64,000 nt of DNA, taken from NCBI GenBank assembly GCA_033557465.1, contig CM066031.1, positions 1,674,500,800 through 1,674,564,799 on the forward strand, in the 5' to 3' direction. Both the position numbers and the translations under genes were made by a program. Every line of letters starts with the position of its first letter. Positions within the stretch are counted from its first letter, which is position 1. The notes under the pieces were generated by a model. The model searched no databases. It was not told where the DNA came from and saw nothing but the letters and a program-made list of their open reading frames with translations. This DNA is from Ichthyophis bannanicus (lineage: Eukaryota > Chordata > Amphibia > Gymnophiona > Ichthyophiidae). Below, piece after piece: positions 54,621-62,887 of the stretch.

Positions 54621-54839
54621 CTGTGAAAATAGAAATGTTTCAATACTTGCATTCCTAGAGCCAGAAACGACCTTGCAGTAGAGAAGTATCCAAACCTAGA
54701 AACTGCACCATTGTTAGAACAGTCCTAGAGGAGGGAGCTGGGTGCTAGGCCCAGGAGGGATCTCTGATTGAACAAACGCAGGGGGCGTTGGGGCCAATAG
54801 AAAGTTTGCATGTATCAAACTGAAAAGAAATGTATAAAT

Positions 54840-55404
54840 TGTAGCAGCTGATAAGCATGCAATAAATAAAAACAGGAGTCAGTTCAAAAGATCCAAGCCA
54901 ATTTATTGTGCACATGGCTCAGTTAGTCAAAGCTTCAAAAGGAACTGAGCAAAGTTTTTACAGAGACATATACTCATTTATACCTTTTCTTCTGTTTGAT
55001 ACATGAGAACTTTCTGTTGGTTCCAGCTTGATACATGCAAACTTCCTATTGGTTCCAACGCCCCCTGCACCTGTCCAATCAGAGATCCCTCCTGGGACTA
55101 GCACCCAGCTCCCTCCCTTAGGACTGTCCTAACAATGGTTCAGTTTCTAGGTTTGCTACTTCTCTACTGCAAAGTCGTCTCTAGCTCCAGGAATGCATGT
55201 ATTGAAACATTTCTTTCTTTTGCACACAAGAGAATATTGAAAGACTTATGAATTCATGTAAAACTTCTTATTAAGCAGTTTAAAACAATTTTCTCATTTT
55301 TCACAGATTTTTGGTTCTTTTCTAGCTATAATGGGGGTTGGGATCCAGGCCTAACTTACAGGCCTTTCATATTTGCAGACTACTCTAGGCCATAGCCTGC
55401 CACA
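54840..55404 (-). repeat. ERV2 3' LTR
   Basis: 565 bp, minus-strand ends TGTGGCAGGCTATGGCC and CAGCTGCTACA, TATAAA at 54977-54982 (minus), AATAAA words near 54860-54905. Same subfamily as the split LTR at 44406/54621 and the ERV3 LTR. Confidence 0.85.
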
Positions 55405-55478
55405 TTCCCCCCTTTGATTATTCTCACCCGCAAGTGAGAAAGGGTGAGAATTAAATCACTCATTAATTAGATCATATA

Positions 55479-57886
55479 TTACACTGGTGTAACAGCATCA
55501 CCTTGGGGTAAAGGGTAATATTGCCACATAGCTAATATCTTTGTAGTTGCCTTCCTTTCTACTTTGCTATCAACGGCTGCTGACTTTATTCGACTGTGAT
55601 GAATCCAGGATTCGAGTTCTGCAACTTTAACTGCTGTTGGGGTTAACAAGATGACAACATAAGGTCCCTTCCAATGCGGTGTCAACGGTGTCTTTCTCCA
55701 CTCTTTGATCCACACCGAGACTCCAGGCTTGAGAGGATGCAGGGGTTCTGTTAGATGGATGGGCAGCTGGTCTTGTACCCACGTATGAAGACTCTGCAAA
55801 ACAGAACTTAAAACCAATAGTTCTTGTCTAGTAATTTCAGATCTAATCTGTTCCATATCTCCCTTTATTTCCTATACAATAGGCGGGGTCGCCCATACAG
55901 AATCTCAAAAGGGGAAACTCCTAAAGACTTAGCAGGGGCTAAGTATATCCTAAGAAGGGCTATAGGAAGAACCTGGGGCCACTTCAGGTGAACCTCTTGG
56001 CAAAGTTTGGACAACTGAGATTTCAGGGTTCTACTCATACATTCTACTTTTCCTAAATTCTGAAATCTGTAGGCAGTATGCATCTGATAATGTCAATATC
56101 TCGGGGCCATACTTAATGGACTTGCTTCCTGAGGTGATCAACCCTCATTCTTTGTACAGGGCCCCATGTGCATGCAAGGTTGTAAGGGCATACTTGGAAT
56201 CTGGGTACACATTTAGACAGAGCCCCTTTTCCTATTGTTAGTGCTCTAGCAAGAGCTATCAGTTCAGCTTTCTGTGCTGAAGTTCCTGGGGCCAGGGCTG
56301 AGGACTCAACTACCAGATCGAGGGTCACCACTGCATATCTGGCACAACAATGTCCATTAATGATGACAAGACTGCTTCCATCTACAAAGAAAGTCTGTTC
56401 AGGGTTCTCCAAAGGAACATCAGTCAAATCTGGGCGGCTTGAGAATATAGTGTCCATAGTTTCTAAAGAGTCATGATCAGGGGGGGTCAAGACCAACTGG
56501 TAACAACGTAGCAGGATTCAAAGCTTGACTGACCTTCAATTGTATCTGGGGGTTTTCACACAACATACTCTGATACTTCAACATTCGTGAATTTGTTAGC
56601 CAGAAGTTTCCTTTGTGTTTCATAATGGTTAGAACAGAGTGTGGTACAGTAACTTGAAGATTCTGTCTCAAAGTGAGCTTGTCAGCTTTGCTCACTAAGA
56701 GGGCTGTAGCTGCAACAGCTCTCAAACAAGGGGGCCAGCCTTTTGCAACTACATCCGATTGTTTTGACAAATAGGCTACTGACCATTGCCAAGATCCAAG
56801 AGATTGAGTCAACACTCCTAGAACATTTCCTTGTGACTCATGAACATAGAGACTGAAAGGTTTTCTGGACATCTGGTAGACCCAGAGCTGGTGATAATAT
56901 CAGAGCGGTTTTCAAAGATCGAAAGACTGCATCCTGTTCAAGTCCCCATTCCAATGGAGACTTTTCCATTCCTTTGGTAGCTTGATACAATGGTTTTGCT
57001 AGCAGCGCAAAATTGGGGATCCATATACGACAGTACTCTGCGGCACCCAAGAAGGCTCTCACTTGCCTCCTAGTGGTTGGAGTAGGAATACTGCATACAG
57101 CTTCTTTGCGTTCTGGTCCCAGGCATCGAATTCCACTGGACAACTGGAATCCTAGGTATTTAACTTGTTTGACATAATTGTGCCTTGGCTCTTGAGACTT
57201 TGTATCCAGCCTCATTAAAAAGGTGCAAGAGTTCACTGGTGGCTTGTAGACATTCACTTTCTGAGTTGGTGGCTATGAGCAAGTTGTCCACATACTGAAG
57301 AAGAACCCTTCTCCTGGGTTCACATAGTAGCTTGAAAGATCTTGATTTAAAACAGCACTGGAAAGAGTAGGTGAATTCTTGAATCCTTGAGGTAATCGAG
57401 TCCAGGTGAGTTGGCCCCGCCTTCCTGTTGTGGGGTCTTGCCATTCAAAAGCAAACAAAAGTTGACTGGTGGGGGGCTAAGGGTATGCAGAAAAAGGCAT
57501 CTTTCAGGTCCAGGACAGTGAAATGAATAGCCTCAGCGGGGATCAGTCCCAAGAGAATATAAGGATTTGGTACCACTGGGTGTATAGTTTCAGCTGCATC
57601 ATTCACTCGCCTCAGATCTTGTACTGGGCGGTAATCCCCTGTCCCAGGTTTCTTAACTGGGAGAAGGGGGGAGGGTGTTCCAAGGTGACTGGCACTCCTT
57701 GAGAAGTCCGTACTTCAACAGTTTCATTGGATGGCAGTGGATTCCTTCAATGGCTGGTCGGGGAAGAGGAAACTGCTTCACATGCACTGGTTCCGCTCCT
57801 GGCTTGAGGGTGACAATGTTCTTCGCTAGGCCAGGTGGATTATCTTCTGCCCATACTTTAGGTGGGGCTATAAGGTTGGTGGGTAT
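55479..57886 (-). pseudogene. pol: ERV2 pol, many frameshifts and an internal deletion
   Basis: From the right: RT start VTLKPGAEPVHVKQFPLPRP, then [13 protein letters not shown], a decayed catalytic box (Y-V-D-N in place of YVDD) near 57285, PTPTTRRQVRAFLGAAEYCR, the RNase H FFVDGSS, then a jump near 56095 from RNase H PEI-L text directly to integrase HTAYRFQNLGK. About 800 bp, including the integrase zinc site and first catalytic residues, are deleted relative to ERV1. The C-terminal PHWKGPYVVI end is present. Confidence 0.85.
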
Positions 57887-59411
57887 TGTGGTGGCGAAGC
57901 CGTGGAAGAGCAGAAGCAAAGAGGGAAAAAACAGGTATTTTCCTCTGAAAAAGGAATTAGCTCCAGGAGTTTAGGGGTTAAAACTCCTGCTTCAGAAAAA
58001 AACTCCCTGCAGAAAGTTTGTGATAGAGAGCCACACCCTAGCTCCATGGTAACCAGCCCTGCTCATGAGAAACAGCTGGGGGTGAAGCTGGGAAACGGAA
58101 GGGAAAATCACAGATATAAGTTTGAGGAAGCAAGGGGAGAGGAGGAGAGCAGAACCGGTAGAGGAACGAGAAGGAGAACAAGGACAGGAGGAACACGAGG
58201 AGAATGTTCAGAGGGAACACAGAGAACCAAGGGAACTTCAGCAGAGACGTCTGCAGAGACTTCTTGGAGAAAGGCAGAGTGTGCCAGAGAAACAGAGGCT
58301 GCCAGGAAAGCAGGAACTGTGAGAGAGGCAGTACCTTCCAGAGGTATAGAAGTCACCCTTGAGACCTGTAAGAGATACAGGAGAAATCTGTTGAGAGGGA
58401 GAGCTTACCAGGGGGAGAAGCCAAGCTATGAAAATGGCAGAGAGCTGTCTCCAGGAGAGCAGATGGAAATAGAGTCTTCGGCAGTAAAGTCTGAGGAGAA
58501 CTTAATTCCACAGAGTAAGGTGAGCACCTTGAAATCCTCTCAGAGCGTTCTGAGAAATAAGAAACTCCCTAATTCCTCTAGTAGCCCTCAGCAGAGAGAG
58601 GAATCTGTATTAAAGAAAGTGTTGAAAGTTTTAGAGAAACTAAAGCCTGCCATTTCTGAGACAGAGTTAAACCATTTACAAACAGACTCTGAGGTAGAAA
58701 GCATGGACCTGGAAGAATCTGTGCTAGAGGAATTGCCCTCAGATAATGAAATGGATTGCTCTCTAGTTTGTGCTCAAAACTGAAAAGCTATAAGGTTTTT
58801 AGAAGATAGGAAACCTGGAAGCTTAGTCAGCCGTGGGGCAGTGTTGAGAAAAATATGCAAATGAGTTGCTGATCTCCGAGGCATGGCCCGGAGTTGAAAA
58901 AGGACTGTTTGAAAGTGAAGCCAGAGTCTGTAATACAGCCACTAAGAAAAGCAGTCTGTGTGAGAGAAAATAGTTTGCAGTAAAGATGCCAATGTTATGC
59001 ATAGCTTGAAGAATGTAAAGCTTTTGTTTTAAACCAAGCTGAAAGCTGTTGTTTGGCACGGGAAAATTACTGGCTGTTTTCACATGGAGAAATACTGTTG
59101 TTTGGCACTGTAACAAGCTGACCTCAGAAGAATTTTATTCTTTTGTTTTTGTTTCACCGGAGAAAATATCCACCGTTATGTTTTGATATTTTTTGAACTG
59201 CAAGAAAGAAAGTTCATTTGGCTGAAGAATAAATAAATAATCCTGGGTGCCTATGAAAATCCTCTCAGCTGAATTTATTTCAACCTCACAACTACACGAC
59301 TACATTTCCCAGCAGGCATCCTGTTGGGAACATAGGTAACAAGCAAGGGACATTTAAAGAAGTTCCATCCCCTGCTCCTAGGCTACTGCCTGGCCAGTAG
59401 GGGGCACGACA
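57887..59411 (+). repeat. Putative long LTR of a Ty3/Gypsy element
   Basis: Starts TGTGGTGGCG at the break in ERV2 and ends GGGGCACGACA before TTGGCGTAGTTCTTGG, a Gypsy-like primer-site position. TGT...ACA ends and AATAAATAAATAA near 59228 fit an LTR, but no second LTR is in the window to confirm it. Confidence 0.45.
57902..58783 (+). CDS. Unrecognised 293-codon open frame inside the putative LTR
   Basis: I do not recognise this protein. It is strongly hydrophilic, rich in Glu, Arg, Lys, Ser and Thr, with runs such as RGTRRRTRTGGTRG and SAETSAETSWRKAE, and a C-terminal part that looks folded or helical (VLKKVLKVLEKLKPAIS) followed by an acidic end (EESVLEELPSDNEMD). No signal peptide, membrane segment or catalytic motif. 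The purine-rich composition lowers the chance of stops, so it may be fortuitous. Same strand as the downstream gag. If the LTR call is right it lies in U3, as the MMTV sag gene does. Confidence 0.35.
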   Translation: MEEQKQRGKKQVFSSEKGISSRSLGVKTPASEKNSLQKVCDREPHPSSMVTSPAHEKQLGVKLGNGRENHRYKFEEARGEEESRTGRGTRRRTRTGGTRGECSEGTQRTKGTSAETSAETSWRKAECARETEAARKAGTVREAVPSRGIEVTLETCKRYRRNLLRGRAYQGEKPSYENGRELSPGEQMEIESSAVKSEENLIPQSKVSTLKSSQSVLRNKKLPNSSSSPQQREESVLKKVLKVLEKLKPAISETELNHLQTDSEVESMDLEESVLEELPSDNEMDCSLVCAQN

Positions 59412-59594
59412 TTGGCGTAGTTCTTGGATTTTCTTCAAGCCCATATCCAGACATACGGATTGTGTGAAGTGATACCGGAAGATCTGAGGAAGGAACTACG
59501 GGAACCTGGACCAGACTACCAGCAGAAGGAAGGACCGGAGCTGAGATTCCAGAGGGTGCCTACTTTGCTGAGCCTGAGTCAACCCTAGCAGCAG

Positions 59595-59735
59595 GTAACC
59601 CGTGGATAAAAAGGGGTTAATCTGGATTGCACTGCCAGGGTGGGGTACAGCAGTTCCTAATCAGAGTGCCGGGGAAAGTGTGCGTGTTAGAAAGCCGCAC
59701 TTGGTGTGTGTTCTTTTTTTTCTCTCTCTTTTCAG
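59595..59735 (+). other. Candidate 141-bp intron in the gag leader
   Basis: CAG|GTAACC at 59594/59595 and a long pyrimidine tract TTCTTTTTTTTCTCTCTCTT ending in CAG at 59735. Splicing would join the leader to sequence 41 bases before the ATG at 59776. Inferred from signals only. Confidence 0.4.
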
Positions 59736-59775
59736 CATCACCGGAGAGATAGAGCAAGCACAACTGCTGAGCTGG

Positions 59776-60462
59776 ATGGCAGAGCGGTTCAGGGAGCAAC
59801 AGGAAGTGACCGCTAAGTCCCAGGAACGCGCAGTCGCCATGATGAAGGACCAGCAGCAGCCGCTCCTGAAGCTGATGAGTGACTGGATAGGGGAGCAAAA
59901 GAATACCTCTGAAGCTTTAAGGAATATGACAGGTTCCTTAGGAGCCTCACAAGGACTGTGGTTGCCTGGGAAGGGTATATTTTCCTTTGGTCCTCTAACC
60001 AAAGAGGACAATATAGACGACTATATGGAAGTCTTTGAAAGAGTGGCCCACCTAAGTGGATGGCCACAAGATCAATGGGCAATCCGCATAGCTGCCTCAA
60101 TCACAGGTGAAGCATTAGCTGCTTATCGTGCTATGCCCAGCGATCTGGCCTCCACTTATGAGGAAGTCAAAAGGGCAATAAGGGATCAAATGGGTCTTAC
60201 CCCAATGGTTTATAGACGCCATTTAAGGGCTTGTAAGCTAAACCCGGGAGAGACACCACGGGCCTTATGCCAGCGCATAAAAAGTCTAGTATGGAAGTGG
60301 TTAGAACCACAGGGTAAAACTCTTGATTCTCTCCTAGACTGTATTATTTTGGAGCAATTTGTTGAAGCTGTTCCTATGGAGTTAAAGTCTTTCCTGATTC
60401 TCCAGGACTGTAAGAACACCAAAGAAGCAACCTCGCTGGCGGAGCGCTTCCTCGAGGCCTGA
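59776..60462 (+). CDS. Ty3/Gypsy Gag with SCAN-like capsid domain
   Basis: 228 residues from the first ATG in frame (the open frame reaches up to 59602 with a GTG). N-terminal coiled-coil-like part rich in Gln and Glu, then GPLTKEDNIDDYMEVFERVA and WAIRIAASITGEALAAYRAM, and a C-terminal LDCIILEQFVEAVPMELKSF segment that matches the SCAN fold (cf. LVLEQF). SCAN domains of vertebrate zinc-finger proteins are thought to derive from Gmr1-like Gypsy Gag. The frame ends in TGA at 60460; the zinc knuckle follows in the same frame, so the stop may be a mutation. Confidence 0.7.
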   Translation: MAERFREQQEVTAKSQERAVAMMKDQQQPLLKLMSDWIGEQKNTSEALRNMTGSLGASQGLWLPGKGIFSFGPLTKEDNIDDYMEVFERVAHLSGWPQDQWAIRIAASITGEALAAYRAMPSDLASTYEEVKRAIRDQMGLTPMVYRRHLRACKLNPGETPRALCQRIKSLVWKWLEPQGKTLDSLLDCIILEQFVEAVPMELKSFLILQDCKNTKEATSLAERFLEA

Positions 60463-61137
60463 TTGGTCACCCAGGCGAAGGTGGGTGTTGCAAAATGTCC
60501 AGAAAGTGGAGATTCAGAAAGGAAAGGAAACACCATGTTGGGAGAAATCATGGGGGTTAAGCCCAAGAAAAAACCTGTTTATGCTCAGTGTAAATGTTTT
60601 ACTTGTGGGGAACCGGGACACTTCAGGAGGGATTGTCAGGCCAGGACAGCGCTTGTATCCACCCGTTGCAAGGAGAATGGGGAAGGGTTCTTGCTGGCTG
60701 TGGAGGTGGAGGGCATTCCCACAGAAGCCCTGTTAGACTCGGGCGCTGATCAGTCAATGATTTCACGGAAACTATGGACTGATATACAAGCCCACAGTGG
60801 TCAGGCCCCAAGGCAATCTGAGCATAGTATTAAGATAAGATGTGTGCACGGTGCCGCATCGTCATACCCCCTAAGCAAGGTGAAGGTGAAGGGCTTAGGT
60901 TTAGAGCGAGAGATTTTAGTCGCTATAGTCCCTAAGCTCCCTTACGCTTTAGTTTTAGGGAAAGACTGGCCTCAGTTCAGGCGAGGCTTAGTGAAAGGCC
61001 TACAAGGAGAGGCAGCTGGGGAATCCATCCTAACACTGTCAGGAAATGAAGGGTCAGAAGGGCACCCTACTCCAGGCAGTGAGAAATTATCCCTAGGGGG
61101 TAAGGGGGAGAAAAAAACCACCCGTATCCTCTTGTAA
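60463..61137 (+). CDS. Gypsy nucleocapsid zinc knuckle and aspartic protease
   Basis: Same frame as the upstream Gag, separated by one TGA. No ATG at the start of the frame; the first ATG is at 60535. Contains one CCHC knuckle (CFTCGEPGHFRRDC) that binds RNA, then a retropepsin-like domain with ALLDSGADQSMI (DSG catalytic triad) and a downstream ALVLGKDWP flap-end signature. Ends TAA at 61135-61137. Probably part of one Gag-Pro polyprotein in the ancestor. Confidence 0.75.
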   Translation: MVTQAKVGVAKCPESGDSERKGNTMLGEIMGVKPKKKPVYAQCKCFTCGEPGHFRRDCQARTALVSTRCKENGEGFLLAVEVEGIPTEALLDSGADQSMISRKLWTDIQAHSGQAPRQSEHSIKIRCVHGAASSYPLSKVKVKGLGLEREILVAIVPKLPYALVLGKDWPQFRRGLVKGLQGEAAGESILTLSGNEGSEGHPTPGSEKLSLGGKGEKKTTRILL

Positions 61138-61141
61138 GGCC

Positions 61142-61843
61142 ATGGTCAGGACAAAAGCGCTACCAGCCCCTTTGTTTGGGAAGAAGCCAGAGAGGAGAAT
61201 ACCCCAGAAAGAGGGCTCGGATAGTAAACCCAAGTTTATTTTGAAATTCTGTCGTACTACCCCGAACGCTAGAATACCAAAGCGGGCATCCAAACAGGCC
61301 GCAGGGTTTGACCTGCATAGCGCAGAGGATGTGATCATTCCCAAACAAGGTAGAGCCTTAGTAGAAACAGGCATCCAGTTGGAGATACCACCTGGTTGTT
61401 ATGGGCGAGTGGCTCCGCGCTCAGGTCTAGCGATAAAAAATTCCATTGATGTAGGGGCAGGGGTAATTGACCCTGATTTCCGAGGGGCAATAAACGTCCT
61501 GTTGCTCAACTTCTCCCAGACAGATTTTAGGGTAAACACCGGTGATAGAATAGCACAGTTAATTTGCGAGAGAGTGGGCTTCCCGCCCATAGAAGAGGTG
61601 GCGGAATTGAGCACCACGGTGAGAGAGCCAGCCTTAGAGGAAGTGGAGGTTCCAAAATTTTTAAGGGACCTGAAAGGACACTTGCAGCGTACCACCCAGG
61701 TGGCGGAAGGGAATATTATTACTAGTCAGACCCGCCAGAAAAAGTATTATGACCAGCGTACCCGACCCCGCCAATTAGAAGGAGGCGGCCGGTTGCTAGG
61801 CTCCGGAGGGATTTCTAATTGGACAAATGAAGGGAATGTATAA
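61142..61843 (+). pseudogene. Retroelement dUTPase fused to integrase-end and LTR residues
   Basis: A frame shifted from the protease encodes dUTPase motifs in order: AAGFDLHSAED (1), PRSGLA (2), GVIDPDFRG (3) and RIAQLI (4). The Gly-rich motif 5 (GFGSTG-type) is not present. dUTPase removes dUTP to limit uracil in cDNA. Near residue 195 the text changes to SQTRQKKYYDQRTRP, like the end of a Gypsy integrase. The last 20 or so residues are translated from the ERV3 LTR. RT and most of the integrase are deleted. Confidence 0.75.
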
Positions 61844-62053
61844 CCAATGAAAAGTTTGCATGTATCGAGTTGGAACCAATAGAAAGTTCTCATGTATCAA
61901 ACTGAAAAAGAGGTATAAATGGTTATGTCTCTGTATAAACTTTTGCTCAGTTCCTTTTGAAGTTTTGACTGACTGGGCCTGTGCACATTAAACTGGCTTG
62001 GACCCTGTCAATTGACTCCTGGACTTATTCATTGATTGCACTTTGCCACAGCA
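61777..62053 (+). repeat. ERV3 5' LTR, truncated
   Basis: Matches the inner part of the ERV2 LTR: GGTTGCTAGGCTCCGGAGGG versus GGGTGCTAGTCCCAGGAGGG, then GTTTGCATGTATC and GAAAGTTCTCATGTATCAAA. TATAAA at 61914. Ends GCCACAGCA just before TATTCT and the primer site. Confidence 0.8.
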
Positions 62054-62059
62054 TATTCT

Positions 62060-62077
62060 TGGTGCGTTGGCCGGGAA
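62060..62077 (+). promoter_or_regulatory. ERV3 primer-binding site, tRNA-Gly(TCC)
   Basis: TGGTGCGTTGGCCGGGAA is the exact complement of the 3' end of glycine tRNA of the TCC type; it differs from the ERV1 site by one base. Confidence 0.8.
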
Positions 62078-62887
62078 GTGCGAGTGGTAAATGGTATTCA
62101 AGTGAGTAATCCACGTAATTCGCCTTGAGGTTTGGCCCGGTTGGAACCGTGTCTGTCCGACCGCGGGGGAAACCTCAGGTGCTGCCGGCTACTTTGTGCC
62201 GGAGAGGGCTTCGCCTGCCTCGGCGGGCCATCGGGTCCAGCTGGCCAACACCTCCGACCCGGGGGAGTCCAGGTTCCAACTCAGAAGCTGGTGTGGTATT
62301 GGGGATCGGATCCGGTGAGTAGACATTTTCGTGATTTGATAGTCAGAAAGAACAGCCTGGGACAACGTCTTGCGTGCGCAGGACTGATTTGGTATATTTG
62401 GTATAGACTAATTGGGAAATCTCGCATGAGTATGCGCGAGACAAGGGAGCCTGATCACCTCCCATAAGGGCGGTCCTAGTAAGCTCCGCGTAAGGAAAGC
62501 GGAAGCCGAAGCCATCGACCCTTCTTGTTTGAAATAGTCAGTTAGTCAGAAAACCTGGGCACTTGAAACATTGAAATATGATATCTTGTTGAAATATGCT
62601 TGCGTGTGTGAGTGAGAGGTCTTGAAATACAGACCAAGCGAGAGCAGACTCCTAAGAAGCGCAGTTCCTGGCCGGGTGACCGCGCCCAGGTCACAAACAG
62701 GAGGAAGCGAGTGGTGTTTGTCCCCCCCAGTGTTCTGTGGGCTGTACGGACCCCTTACCTACAGCCATACTACCTATCCTTATTGTTCGTTGTCTTGTAC
62801 GTCATTACGTGTACGTAGGGACATAGGGTACGTAACGTACGCAGGTACGTTGAGTACGTAGGTAGTGTACATAGGTACGTTTAGATT
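62078..62887 (+). other. ERV3 leader with a TACGTA-rich cluster
   Basis: No long gene. 62795-62881 holds about ten GTACGT/TACGTA-type palindromic words in under 90 bases just before the gag start. Packaging or dimerisation use is inference. Confidence 0.55.

Larger units (their letters stand above)
44406..54839 (+). mobile_element. Older subfamily B LTR, split by ERV1
   Basis: 44406-44585 and 54621-54839 are one plus-oriented LTR, start TGTGGCAGGCTATGGCC. Rejoining across ERV1 matches the inverse of the ERV2 LTR (55404-54840). It ends at its TATA box (TATAAA 54833) where the ERV2 LTR begins in the opposite orientation. R and U5 are missing. No polypurine tract precedes it. Confidence 0.8.
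54840..57886 (-). mobile_element. ERV2: degraded env-less relative of ERV1 (subfamily B)
   Basis: 3' LTR 54840-55404, polypurine tract 55405-55415, then integrase-end coding within about 60 bases; env is absent. Pol reads backward to protease-RT connection text at 57886, where the Gypsy-type element begins. Gag and 5' LTR are not in the window. Confidence 0.85.
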
